A stretch of 64,000 nt of DNA from Xylanibacter muris (GTDB taxonomy: Bacteria; Bacteroidota; Bacteroidia; Bacteroidales; Bacteroidaceae): assembly GCF_013166605.1 (NCBI RefSeq), contig NZ_JABKKF010000003.1, forward strand, positions 62,001 through 126,000. Reading direction: 5' to 3'. A model generated the notes under the pieces. That model was not told the origin of the DNA and ran no database searches. It saw only the letters and a program-made list of their open reading frames with translations. Position numbers and translations under genes: made by a program. Shown in pieces: positions 25,802 through 34,330 of the stretch (its first letter is position 1; every line of letters starts with the position of its first letter).

Positions 25802-25807
25802 ACCTCA

Positions 25808-26167
25808 TCAGTCTAAATCAGGCACCCGGGTAAGCTCTGCGTCTTCCCACAAATGCTCCAAATCATAATACTCACGCGTTTCCGGCAAAAAGATATGAAC
25901 CATAACATCGGTATAGTCCATAGCCACCCACTGTGCATTATTAAGACCAGCTATCTTAACCGGCTTCTCTTTCAACTCTATACGGACAGTTTCTTCTATA
26001 GAATCGGTAATGGCCTCTACTTGTGACGGTGACGCACCTTGGCACATAATGAAATATTTGCATATAGCACCCTCAATATGCTCCAGATTTGCTATCACGA
26101 TATCATGTCCTTTCTTCTCTTGTATACCCTTAATAACAGTCTCAACCAATTGTTTTATTTGCTCCAT
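25808..26167 (-). CDS. rsfS: Ribosomal silencing factor RsfS
   Basis: A 119-residue protein of the RsfS/Iojap family, which binds ribosomal protein uL14 and blocks subunit joining when nutrients are short. The family pattern is clear: KGHDIVIANL, FIMCQGASPSQVEAITDSI and NAQWVAMDYTDVMVHIFLPETREYYDLEHLW. It is the first gene of the rsfS-ftsH-cdsA run, with a good promoter about 140 bases upstream. Confidence 0.95.
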   Translation of the reverse strand: MEQIKQLVETVIKGIQEKKGHDIVIANLEHIEGAICKYFIMCQGASPSQVEAITDSIEETVRIELKEKPVKIAGLNNAQWVAMDYTDVMVHIFLPETREYYDLEHLWEDAELTRVPDLD

Positions 26168-26303
26168 TACTTGTTTTTGAATTGTAATTGTATGTTTTGA
26201 ATTTAACTCGTATATTTAAATGTACTGCTACAAAACAACAGTAAAAATAATTTCACCGGACACTCTTCCATATTACATTATATCCATGCACGGTTAATCT
26301 CCG

Positions 26304-26334
26304 CAAAGGTAGTGCAATTTGGTATAACTTCAAA
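26304..26334 (-). promoter_or_regulatory. Promoter of the rsfS-ftsH-cdsA operon
   Basis: On the minus strand TTTG (26331-26334) and TACCTTTG (26304-26311) are 19 bases apart, an exact match to the Bacteroidetes consensus. The rsfS start lies about 137 bases downstream, giving a long leader. Confidence 0.7.
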
Positions 26335-26424
26335 ATAAATTGAGAAATATTAGCATATTAGCCGGCCATTCTGTCTTAAAAAAAGAAAAAGAATATGTTT
26401 GTGAAAAAAAACATCTCAAAAAAT

Positions 26425-26455
26425 TTTGCGGTAAATAAAAAAAGCCATACCTTTG
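26425..26455 (+). promoter_or_regulatory. Promoter of tRNA-Gln
   Basis: TTTG (26425-26428) and TACCTTTG (26448-26455) are separated by 19 bases. The tRNA begins 46 bases downstream of the -7 box. Confidence 0.75.
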
Positions 26456-26500
26456 CAACCGCAAATCAGGAACAACATGAATTGCAAACAAAAACGGCAT

Positions 26501-26571
26501 TGGGATATGGTGTAATGGTAACACTACAGATTCTGGTCCTGTCATTCTTGGTTCGAGTCCGAGTATCCCAA
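26501..26571 (+). tRNA. tRNA-Gln (anticodon CUG)
   Basis: A 71-base cloverleaf without encoded CCA. The acceptor stem TGGGATA/TATCCCA is perfect, the D stem GTGT/ACAC is perfect, and the T arm CTTGG/CCGAG has one G-U pair. The anticodon loop is TTCTGGT, giving CUG, which reads CAG (Gln). The anticodon stem ACAGA/CCTGT has an unpaired A-C at its loop-closing position (31-39), which is unusual. A promoter lies upstream and a strong terminator follows. Confidence 0.9.
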
Positions 26572-26576
26572 CAACG

Positions 26577-26608
26577 AAAATAAGCACACAATAATGTGTG
26601 CTTATTTT
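26577..26608 (+). terminator. Terminator after tRNA-Gln
   Basis: AAAATAAGCACAC (26577-26589) and GTGTGCTTATTTT (26596-26608) form a perfect 13-bp stem with a short loop. T residues on the right and A residues on the left allow it to act from both sides. Confidence 0.85.
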
Positions 26609-26643
26609 CATTTAATACATTTATTTATAATGTGTCCTATTTG

Positions 26644-26676
26644 GATAGAGAACCGGCATCACGCCAGTTCTCTATC
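26644..26676 (-). terminator. Hairpin downstream of the rhamnogalacturonan lyase gene
   Basis: GATAGAGAACCGG (26644-26656) and CCAGTTCTCTATC (26664-26676) pair over 13 bases with one mismatch. It starts 7 bases after the lyase stop codon on the minus strand. No strong T-run follows. Confidence 0.6.
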
Positions 26677-26682
26677 ATCCAT

Positions 26683-28533
26683 TCACTCTCCTAAATAATA
26701 CGATGTGACAGGAGACTGCGGATACCCCATACTGCCATTCATTATATAACTGCGGTAGAGCGGATCCTGCATCAGCGTGACACGTCTGTCACGAGCATGG
26801 ATGGAAGTACGGTAAACTCTCAGCTCACCGGGCAATGCCGTAACAATCTCCTCACGCCAGTCACCGTCAATGTCGGCAGTCATGAGTATGCTACCCTCTA
26901 TGCCCTCTGTCAATACCTTGTCCTTCCATTTCCATACGCTTTGCACCGACCGGCCTACACCACGCCCACCGTCACGCGTGGTTGTCTCTCTCAAAAGGTC
27001 GGCATCCCACCACAGCCAAGGATATGTTCCGGGAACCCCGCCTTGCTTCGTCTCCACTTTCTTTCCATCGGCTGTCAACAGATACTTATCTGTGCTTCCG
27101 CCCTTACGGTCTTCACTGGCGAAACATTCCAATCCCGGCCATTCCGGATTAAAGTCGGCCACCATGCCGCTACCTACATGATATGTAGTATGGCCTATGC
27201 CCCATATTAGTTTGCCTGTTCCGGCATCAACCACCGACACGCCACGTCCGTCATCGTTCTTCGGTTCGCTCACCATAAATACCTGCAGGCCTTCCAAATC
27301 AGGACGCAACTTGCACAGATATGCCTTGTCACTATGACCTATGCCTGATGACCAAAGTGCAGTGCCATTGTCGTCAAGCATACATGAACCGAGAAGAATC
27401 TCATCGCGACCGTCTTTATCGACATCACCCGTCACCATGCTGTGCGCACCCATACTACGTATCACAGGGTTCTCCTCATCACCGTCCCAACGCCAGGCAC
27501 GGGTGAGTTTTCCATCATTAAGCATCCAGGCGTCAACCACCATCAGTTTGTAAGTGCCACGTGCAGCAAGGATATAAGGAGTTTTGCCGTCAAGGAATGC
27601 CACTCCCATCTGATTACGGTTCTGGCGCACGATATTACCATAACGGCCGTTACGTTCAGGCCATGGCACAGATGCAATCTCCTTTCCCGTCATACCGTCG
27701 AGGACTGTCATAAACTCGCTGCCGCCACATACACGTCCGTTCTTATCTTTCACAAAGTCGGGACCGGATGTCTTAAGTGCCACCTCGGCACGCCCGTCGC
27801 CATCGAAATCGTATGCGACGAAAGGCGAATACCATACTCCTGGCTCTATCCCCGGCCCGAGGTCGTATGTCCAAAGATATGTACCGTCACTGAGATATGC
27901 CGATATTTTATATGTCACTCCTTTATTGTCTCCGGGCATTCCGGGGTCAACATTGCTGGAAGGAGTACGAACTATATAGTCGTAAGTGCCATCACCGTTG
28001 AGATCGGCTATGGCTAACTTGCCTGCACGGTCGCTGTCCTTCAGCTTAATCGAAGTATAAGGCTTCAATGATGCAAGCTCCACTTCAACACTTCCGCTGA
28101 CGGACATTCCTCTGACGGGCATCACGCTATACACTGCTTTCGGCACCGGTGACTTGTCTATGAAGTCGCAAGTAGATATCACGGGCTTACGTGTAAGCCT
28201 CTTCCTCTTTCCTCCAGTCTCGCGATAAACGTGGAATGCGGCATCGTTTCCGTCAGAAGAAAGCATCCTCCAACTAAGATACACACCTTCACCATCAGCG
28301 GCAGGAACGGCTGTAAGGCCACGGTTGAGCCTCTCCGTGACCCTCTCGGCAGCATATCCGTCGACTTTAGGCTTATGCTCGTGTTTTGGCTCAAGCACCT
28401 CGTAATAGTAATAACGCTCACGGGCATCCTGTGCATGAATCCGCACAGCCGCAAAGCACAATATAGCAAGTACGGCAAAATGATTATTAAAAAAAACGTC
28501 CCGTAATTTGTTCTTTTTGAAATTCTGATTCAT
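26683..28533 (-). CDS. Secreted rhamnogalacturonan lyase (PL11 family)
   Basis: A 616-residue enzyme that cleaves the rhamnogalacturonan I backbone of pectin by beta-elimination. A short basic N-terminus and a hydrophobic stretch (FAVLAILCFAAVRIHA) form a signal peptide. The mature protein shows the PL11/YesW pattern: GLTAVPAADGEGVYLSWRM, then several calcium-binding DxDGDGxxE-like loops (DLNGDGTYDY, DFDGDGRAEVALK, DVDKDGRDEILLG) of the beta-propeller. Length fits the family. A signal peptide points to the periplasm or surface. The YjbQ gene lies 40 bases upstream on the same strand, with no SusC/SusD genes nearby. Confidence 0.93.
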   Translation of the reverse strand: MNQNFKKNKLRDVFFNNHFAVLAILCFAAVRIHAQDARERYYYYEVLEPKHEHKPKVDGYAAERVTERLNRGLTAVPAADGEGVYLSWRMLSSDGNDAAFHVYRETGGKRKRLTRKPVISTCDFIDKSPVPKAVYSVMPVRGMSVSGSVEVELASLKPYTSIKLKDSDRAGKLAIADLNGDGTYDYIVRTPSSNVDPGMPGDNKGVTYKISAYLSDGTYLWTYDLGPGIEPGVWYSPFVAYDFDGDGRAEVALKTSGPDFVKDKNGRVCGGSEFMTVLDGMTGKEIASVPWPERNGRYGNIVRQNRNQMGVAFLDGKTPYILAARGTYKLMVVDAWMLNDGKLTRAWRWDGDEENPVIRSMGAHSMVTGDVDKDGRDEILLGSCMLDDNGTALWSSGIGHSDKAYLCKLRPDLEGLQVFMVSEPKNDDGRGVSVVDAGTGKLIWGIGHTTYHVGSGMVADFNPEWPGLECFASEDRKGGSTDKYLLTADGKKVETKQGGVPGTYPWLWWDADLLRETTTRDGGRGVGRSVQSVWKWKDKVLTEGIEGSILMTADIDGDWREEIVTALPGELRVYRTSIHARDRRVTLMQDPLYRSYIMNGSMGYPQSPVTSYYLGE

Positions 28534-28574
28534 TTTATGATTATTAAGTTTGTTTTTATTATTCCGGAATACTA

Positions 28575-28988
28575 CTAACCGTAAACAGTGGCCACAATAC
28601 TTCTCGGACCGCCATAATCACGGAACTCACAGAGATATATGCCCTGCCAGGTGCCAAGATTCAGTTGTCTGCGGGTAATGGGAATGGTTAGGCTCACTCC
28701 GAACAACGAACTTTTGGCATGCGCGGGCATGTCGTCCGCCCCTTCAAAGGTATGGTCATAATACGGTTCGTTCTCCCTCACTATATGGTTTAGAATCTTT
28801 TCCATATCTCCACGAACATCCGGATCGGCATTTTCATTAATACTTAGAGCGCATGAGGTATGACGCACAAAAAGATTAAGAAGACCGGTCTCTGGAAGCG
28901 GATGCGGTAGATGCTCAAGAATCTCACGTGTCACGATATGGCAGCCACGATGCCGCTCTTTTAACCGAAACTCTACTTGCTGTATCAT
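28575..28988 (-). CDS. YjbQ/UPF0047 family protein
   Basis: A 137-residue protein of the YjbQ family, sometimes named secondary thiamine-phosphate synthase for a weak activity seen in E. coli. Conserved residues are visible: HTSCALSINENADPDV, then YDHTFEGADDMPAHAKSSLFG and the terminal LGTWQGIYLCEFRDYGGPR. The His and Asp/Glu residues probably bind a metal. The true role in the cell is unknown. It lies between the rhamnogalacturonan lyase and an alpha/beta hydrolase, 11 bases after the latter. Confidence 0.9.
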   Translation of the reverse strand: MIQQVEFRLKERHRGCHIVTREILEHLPHPLPETGLLNLFVRHTSCALSINENADPDVRGDMEKILNHIVRENEPYYDHTFEGADDMPAHAKSSLFGVSLTIPITRRQLNLGTWQGIYLCEFRDYGGPRSIVATVYG

Positions 28989-28999
28989 TATCCTACTCT

Positions 29000-29827
29000 T
29001 TATCTTTTCAACTTCTTGATTAAATACGCAGCCGCCATCATAGAGGCCTTATGCCAATCAGGCTCAAAACCATGACCATAAGCCTCAAGAAGATGAAGCT
29101 CACTGTCTTTCCATATATGATGGAAACGCTCACCATAAGTATAAGGGACAATACGGTCACCGGTGCCATGAATTATGCATGCCGGTCCGTCATATTTTTC
29201 CGATGTCTCATATATAGGCAACGAAAAGGCTGTCTTTATATAATCACGCCCCAGCTCTCTGTTGCCGAAAAGCCTTACAACTTCCGGAGGATCAAGAGGA
29301 TTATACTGCGCTCCGAACGTATTTCCGCGTATGGCATCATCGCGAAGCACGGCTGCGGGAGCCATCAGTACGACAGCCTTTATTTTACGGCCGCCCAATT
29401 CACCGGCAAGCATTGCAGATACGACACCACCCTGTGAATGACCGACAACAGCCACCTTACTTACATACGGCAACGAAGCAACATAGTTGTATATGCACTT
29501 TGCATCCTCAATTTCATTGGGAACAGTCATGTCACGGAAACGCCCCTCACTTTCGCCATGGGCATTGAAGTCAAACAGAATACTTGCTATGCCATGAGCC
29601 TTCAACGTATCGGCTATGGAAGTGAACAATCCCGACTTTCTATCACCGCCGAATCCGTGACACATTATCACTATAGGACATTTTTCACCCGACTTCAATT
29701 CCGGTTTATGCACCGTGGCCGCAAGTTTTCCTATGGCTCCCTGTAGAGTCACATCGGTATCACTCCCTGCAGAATGTGCAGAGAACAGGCTCAAAAAAAA
29801 TACCGACACAAAAAACAGTCTTTTCAT
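29000..29827 (-). CDS. Secreted alpha/beta hydrolase (esterase)
   Basis: A 275-residue protein with a signal peptide (LFFVSVFFLSLFSAHSAG). The fold is an alpha/beta hydrolase: CPIVIMCHGFGGDR gives the oxyanion region, VVGHSQGG holds the nucleophile Ser, an Asp in IIHGTGDRIVPY and a late His in EAYGHGFEP complete the triad. It resembles feruloyl and cinnamoyl esterases such as Est1E. Being upstream of YjbQ and the PL11 lyase, it may remove ester groups from plant cell wall pectin, which is inference. Confidence 0.85.
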   Translation of the reverse strand: MKRLFFVSVFFLSLFSAHSAGSDTDVTLQGAIGKLAATVHKPELKSGEKCPIVIMCHGFGGDRKSGLFTSIADTLKAHGIASILFDFNAHGESEGRFRDMTVPNEIEDAKCIYNYVASLPYVSKVAVVGHSQGGVVSAMLAGELGGRKIKAVVLMAPAAVLRDDAIRGNTFGAQYNPLDPPEVVRLFGNRELGRDYIKTAFSLPIYETSEKYDGPACIIHGTGDRIVPYTYGERFHHIWKDSELHLLEAYGHGFEPDWHKASMMAAAYLIKKLKR

Positions 29828-29873
29828 TTAACTTAATAATTATATGATTATACAATAAAATAATGACTATGAA

Positions 29874-30971
29874 TTATAAATATCCGTCAAATTCCAAAAA
29901 TCCTTCCACCCAATCAGCCTTGTGCATCTCTGCCTCGACAGACGGATTTGAAACAGACAGCCCTATGAGTCTTATAGGGCGTGCCGGCGAGTATTCAACC
30001 TCGTGCAACAGACGTTTCGCCGCAGGCAATATATCATCCTTGGAATGCAACATTTTATTCAGTGTGATACTGCGCGTTATCTGTGTAAAATCAGCGAACT
30101 TAACTTTCAGGGTCAGCGTACGCCCCTCAAACCGTGCCTTATCTATCCTTTGAACCAGTTCAAGCACTGTATGATAAAGTTCAATGATAATGGCAGATGA
30201 TTTATGTATATCGCAGGAAAAAGTATGCTCACAGCCTACAGACTTACGAACATATTCAGTTTCAACCGGCCGCATATCTATCCCACGGGCAAAATCATAA
30301 TACATACGCCCCATCTTTCCAAAAACTTCAGTAAGATGACGGAGCGAGCATTTCTGCAAATCACGTCCGGTAAATATGCCCATATAATGCATCCTGTCCG
30401 CCGTTTTAGGACCGACACCCCAGAAATCACTGATTTTCAAACCGGAAATAAAATCAAGCGCACAATCAGGATGTATGACCGTAATACCGTCCGGTTTACG
30501 GAAATCAGACGCGATCTTCGCCAGGAACTTATTATACGACACACCTGCGGATGCCGTAAGATGCAATTCCTCACGTATCCGGCAACGTATTTCCCCCGCA
30601 ATGTCCACTGCCAGTGCCATTCCCTTTTTATTCTCCGTCACATCGAGAAAGGCCTCATCGATGGAAAGCGGCTCTATTATATCAGTATAGTCATGAAATA
30701 TGGCATGCACTTGTCGGGACACGGACTTATAAACGTCATGCCGCCCCGGCACTACAATCAGATCCGGACACAACTTGTGGGCACGTGCCATAGGCATTGC
30801 CGAACGCACACCATAACGGCGCGCCTCATAACTTGCCGTAGACACGACACCACGCCCTCCGTCATGTCCCACGGCAACAGGCTTACCCCGCAACTCCGGA
30901 TTATCCCGTTGCTCGACAGACGCAAAAAAAGCGTCCATGTCTATATGTATTATCTTACGCGACTGCACCAT
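29874..30971 (-). CDS. dinB: DNA polymerase IV (Y family)
   Basis: A 365-residue translesion polymerase. The palm motifs are clear: IIHIDMDAFFASVEQ at the start and EPLSIDEAFLDVT around residue 103, which supply the metal-binding acidic residues. GVGPKTADRMHYMGI is the helix-hairpin-helix thumb region, and the C-terminal little-finger domain follows. Its 5' end overlaps the phosphopantetheinyl transferase gene by 22 bases, so the two are co-transcribed. No SOS-type box can be recognised from sequence alone. Confidence 0.95.
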   Translation of the reverse strand: MVQSRKIIHIDMDAFFASVEQRDNPELRGKPVAVGHDGGRGVVSTASYEARRYGVRSAMPMARAHKLCPDLIVVPGRHDVYKSVSRQVHAIFHDYTDIIEPLSIDEAFLDVTENKKGMALAVDIAGEIRCRIREELHLTASAGVSYNKFLAKIASDFRKPDGITVIHPDCALDFISGLKISDFWGVGPKTADRMHYMGIFTGRDLQKCSLRHLTEVFGKMGRMYYDFARGIDMRPVETEYVRKSVGCEHTFSCDIHKSSAIIIELYHTVLELVQRIDKARFEGRTLTLKVKFADFTQITRSITLNKMLHSKDDILPAAKRLLHEVEYSPARPIRLIGLSVSNPSVEAEMHKADWVEGFLEFDGYL

Positions 30972-31600
30972 GTGACAATATATTGTGGAAAAAAAACAGT
31001 AGAGAACATGACATCTGAAAACCTACGTGTCGTTCTTCCTACTGTTATCTTCTCTTTATTATATACAATGTATGTCTCAGAATATTCATCAGCACAGCCA
31101 TTACCATTCCCGAACAGTGTCTTCAAGTCTGTACGGATTCCCTCACCGGTAAGTTTCAAAAAACTTTCTTTCATTGTCCATAACCTTATAAACTCTGTTT
31201 CGGGATTCTCTGACCCAACCACCGCGGCGTATTCACTGCCACTCAACACATGACAGGCAAGCTCTTCCCTGAAAGGACGCAGCGTCTCGACATCAACACC
31301 CACCGGACAGCCGTCAACCGCACATGCCGCTGCCTTACGGCAGTGACTAATATTGAAACATACTTCAGGATGACCGACAATAAAAGGCTTTCCATTTTGC
31401 TCATATCCTAAATCAGGATTACAATCAAAACCATACAAATCTCTCAGCGAACGTTTCAGCAACAAGTATGCGGCTACAGACAGTATGCGGCCTTCGGCTT
31501 TTTTGAAACGCAACGCACTCTGCCGGCGTTGCACTGATATTTCTCGCAACGCCACATCAAGATCAAAGTCAAATTTGTCGTCAATATAAATCATCGGCAT
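30950..31600 (-). CDS. 4'-phosphopantetheinyl transferase
   Basis: A 216-residue protein of the Sfp-like superfamily, which loads acyl or peptidyl carrier proteins with phosphopantetheine from CoA. PVGVDVETLRPF and FIRLWTMKESFLKLTGEGI are the two signature regions, with the Asp and Glu that bind magnesium and Lys contacting CoA. Two in-frame ATGs (31600, 31594) are close; I chose the first. Its end overlaps dinB by 22 bases. The carrier protein target is not in this window. Confidence 0.9.
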   Translation of the reverse strand: MPMIYIDDKFDFDLDVALREISVQRRQSALRFKKAEGRILSVAAYLLLKRSLRDLYGFDCNPDLGYEQNGKPFIVGHPEVCFNISHCRKAAACAVDGCPVGVDVETLRPFREELACHVLSGSEYAAVVGSENPETEFIRLWTMKESFLKLTGEGIRTDLKTLFGNGNGCADEYSETYIVYNKEKITVGRTTRRFSDVMFSTVFFPQYIVTWCSRVR

Positions 31601-31630
31601 ATAAACTCATTTCAAGAAACGGTTATTCCA

Positions 31631-32842
31631 TCAACCGATGAACCTGTCTTCCGGCTTTGGAATCTTTCTGTTTGCATTCTCCTTTGCACCAAGATCGACC
31701 AACTCGCGGCCTTTCTTCACCACACTCTGATTACCGGCTATCAGCTTATTGTCGGCAAAATCGTATGCCTTTTTTGCCTTATCCAGAACATCGCCAAGTT
31801 CGCGGTAGCGCCTTATGAAATCACCAAGACGGTCGAGCAACTGCTCTGCCACACCGAATACCTTTTCCTGGTTCTCCGCCTGCCGGTTCTGTACCCAGGC
31901 TACATGTATCATGTGAAGAATGCCAAGCAGATTCTGCTCACCGGTAATGAACACCTTACGCTCAAAAGCATCACGCCAAAGAGTGGGATCATTGGCAAGT
32001 GCCAGCTGAAGCGAAGACTCAAAAGGGACAAACATTATAACAAAATCCACAGCCTCGCGCGGAGACCTCACATATTTGCTGTAATCCTTCCGTGCCAGTT
32101 CCGTCACATGAGCGCGCACACTCTTTATATGCTCCTGCAAACTGCGTTCCTTTTCTTCCGGTGTTTCCGCATTCACATATCTTTGATAAGCCGTGAGCGA
32201 AACCTTCGAATCTATTATGGCATCCTGTCCCTGAGGATAATGGAGTATTACATCCGGTTGCATCTCACGTCCTGTATCATCATTCCTTACAGCCCGTCCG
32301 TTCTCGTCACGAAGACGTGCCTGCACCTCATAATGCGTACCCTCGGTAAGTCCCTGTGAAGCCAACAGGTCTCCAAGGATTATCTCGCCCATGTTGCCGG
32401 CAGCCTTATTGTCGCGTCTGAGTACATTTGCCAGTCCCTCCGCCTTATCCGCTATATTGCGGTTGCTCTCCATCATCATCCGTATCTGCTCACGAAAAGA
32501 TGCCGAATGCTGTGCCGAGTCCTTAATATTCTCATTTATTGCCTTTCGCATGTCACTTATGGCATCTTTCAACGGCTGTGTGATACTTCCGATATTCTCC
32601 GTATTCTGCTCTTTGAGCTTTCTCGCACTTTGCTCCATCACCTGCCGGGCCATATTTGCCATCTGTTCCTTTGCCGCATCAAGCTGTGTCGCAAACTGTT
32701 TCTCACGCAACTGTGCCACATCGGCCTGCTGACGCATAATCATTTCTATCTCTTTACGGAGAGCGGCCGTCTTCGACAGCATGTACATATATGCAAGAGC
32801 CGCACCTATTAAGATTCCTATAAAAATATATACCACTATCAT
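31631..32842 (-). CDS. rmuC: RmuC-like DNA recombination protein
   Basis: A 403-residue protein. An N-terminal membrane segment (VVYIFIGILIGAALAYMYML) is followed by about 130 residues of coiled coil. The conserved RmuC nuclease-like domain then starts at GNMGEIILGDLLASQGL and includes DVILHYPQGQDAIIDSKVSL, with the Asp/Lys residues of a restriction-endonuclease-like fold. RmuC limits inversions at short repeats. It lies 8 bases after the helicase gene and 30 before the phosphopantetheinyl transferase. Confidence 0.93.
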   Translation of the reverse strand: MIVVYIFIGILIGAALAYMYMLSKTAALRKEIEMIMRQQADVAQLREKQFATQLDAAKEQMANMARQVMEQSARKLKEQNTENIGSITQPLKDAISDMRKAINENIKDSAQHSASFREQIRMMMESNRNIADKAEGLANVLRRDNKAAGNMGEIILGDLLASQGLTEGTHYEVQARLRDENGRAVRNDDTGREMQPDVILHYPQGQDAIIDSKVSLTAYQRYVNAETPEEKERSLQEHIKSVRAHVTELARKDYSKYVRSPREAVDFVIMFVPFESSLQLALANDPTLWRDAFERKVFITGEQNLLGILHMIHVAWVQNRQAENQEKVFGVAEQLLDRLGDFIRRYRELGDVLDKAKKAYDFADNKLIAGNQSVVKKGRELVDLGAKENANRKIPKPEDRFIG

Positions 32843-32850
32843 AATCTATT

Positions 32851-34269
32851 TTAATCTTTTGTCTGTGTCATGGGCCAGTTCACCAGATAAAGTTTTTCCG
32901 AAGCACGTGTAAAGGCAGTATAAAGCCAATGTATATAATCGGGAGTGAGCATATCGTCTGTCATGTATCCCTGATCAAGATATACATGAGCCCATTGTCC
33001 GCCCTGAGCCTTATGACATGTTACCGCGTATGCGAACTTTATCTGTATGGCATTATAATATCCGTCCTCTTTCAGTTTCTTTATCCTGTCGGATTTCAGG
33101 GGAATGTCGCCATAATCCTCCATAACAGCATCAAACAGCATTCCGTTCTGTTCACGGGTAAGTGCCGGAGCCTCTGAGGACAGGGTGTCAAGGATTACCG
33201 TTGCCGTGACTTCATAATCATCATAGTCAGGAAACTGCATGGTGACATCGGCAAAACGGAATCCGTAAATCTCACGTACATTCCTCACACGCCACACCCT
33301 CGCACGGTCACCGTTGGCAATAAAAGGCAGTTCCTTGCCGTCAGCCCAGTGATAGTTGTTTTTGACTATCATTATCATATCTCCCGTTGTCAGTTCCTCC
33401 TCGCGGTATAACACCATGTTCCGTATCCCGCGGTTATAAATATTCGCACGCTTGTTGGAACGTGTTATCACCATTGTCTCATCCTGCCCTATCTCGCTAT
33501 AGCTTGCCGAAAGCTGTTCTATAAGTTCGCTACCGCCTACATACGCGATATCGGCAAATCCTTTCAAGCGTATCATCGGCAACCGGGTAATCTCATCGTG
33601 TGTTATCATCTGCCGTATCACCGTGGCATTATATAATATGCCGGATACCGCACTTTGACGCTGCACTTCCGTCAAATCTGCCGAAAACACCTCAAGGCCA
33701 TAGCCGGCCACCACATCATCCATAAGCGCAGGACTCTCATCCTCACCTACCGGAGGAAGCTGGGCACGGTCGCCGATAAGCATCATCCGACAATTACGCC
33801 CGCCATATACAAAACTTACAAGGTCATCAAGCAGACGCCCGCTTCCGAACGCGGCATCGCCATATCCCATGTTGGAAACCATCGAAGCCTCATCCACAAT
33901 GAACAGAGTATCGACATACAGGTTGTCGTTGAGATTGAATCCGCTCATATCTGCCGTCATTGACTTCTGACGATATATGCGCCGGTGAATGGTATAAGCC
34001 GGTTGTCCGGCATTCAGAGAAAAAACCTTGGCTGCCCGACCTGTCGGAGCCAGAAGAACCATCTTCTGTCCCAGCGACAGCATCATCTTAACTATGGCTC
34101 CTGCAAGAGAAGTCTTTCCCGTTCCTGCAGAGCCTCTGAGAATCATAGCCGAATGACTGTTGCGGACAGTAAGAAAAGAGCAGAATATTTCCATAGCCCG
34201 TTCCTGGTCATCAGTAGGAACAAAGCCGAAAGCCTGCCTTATACGCAATAACAATTCTGATGAAACCAT
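32851..34269 (-). CDS. RecD-like / UvrD_C_2 DNA helicase
   Basis: A 472-residue ATPase started at the ATG at 34269; a longer frame to 34347 exists but the later start aligns with the family. Walker A is LRGSAGTGKTSLAGAI, Walker B VDEASMV, followed by GDRAQLPPVGEDES. The C-terminus carries YAVTCHKAQGGQWAHVY and YTAFTRASEKLYLVNW, the UvrD_C_2 motifs of RecD2-like superfamily 1B helicases. No RecB or RecC is nearby, so it probably acts alone. It is followed by rmuC after 8 bases. Confidence 0.92.
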   Translation of the reverse strand: MVSSELLLRIRQAFGFVPTDDQERAMEIFCSFLTVRNSHSAMILRGSAGTGKTSLAGAIVKMMLSLGQKMVLLAPTGRAAKVFSLNAGQPAYTIHRRIYRQKSMTADMSGFNLNDNLYVDTLFIVDEASMVSNMGYGDAAFGSGRLLDDLVSFVYGGRNCRMMLIGDRAQLPPVGEDESPALMDDVVAGYGLEVFSADLTEVQRQSAVSGILYNATVIRQMITHDEITRLPMIRLKGFADIAYVGGSELIEQLSASYSEIGQDETMVITRSNKRANIYNRGIRNMVLYREEELTTGDMIMIVKNNYHWADGKELPFIANGDRARVWRVRNVREIYGFRFADVTMQFPDYDDYEVTATVILDTLSSEAPALTREQNGMLFDAVMEDYGDIPLKSDRIKKLKEDGYYNAIQIKFAYAVTCHKAQGGQWAHVYLDQGYMTDDMLTPDYIHWLYTAFTRASEKLYLVNWPMTQTKD

Positions 34270-34330
34270 AATGTAAAGATAAGCATTATTCTCATTGAGC
34301 ACAAGAAAGCCCAAAAGTATTTTCCATTTC

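Noticed and set aside
30204..31253. 349-residue plus-strand frame antisense to dinB
   Set aside because: The minus strand holds clear dinB and phosphopantetheinyl transferase motifs; the plus frame is a shadow.
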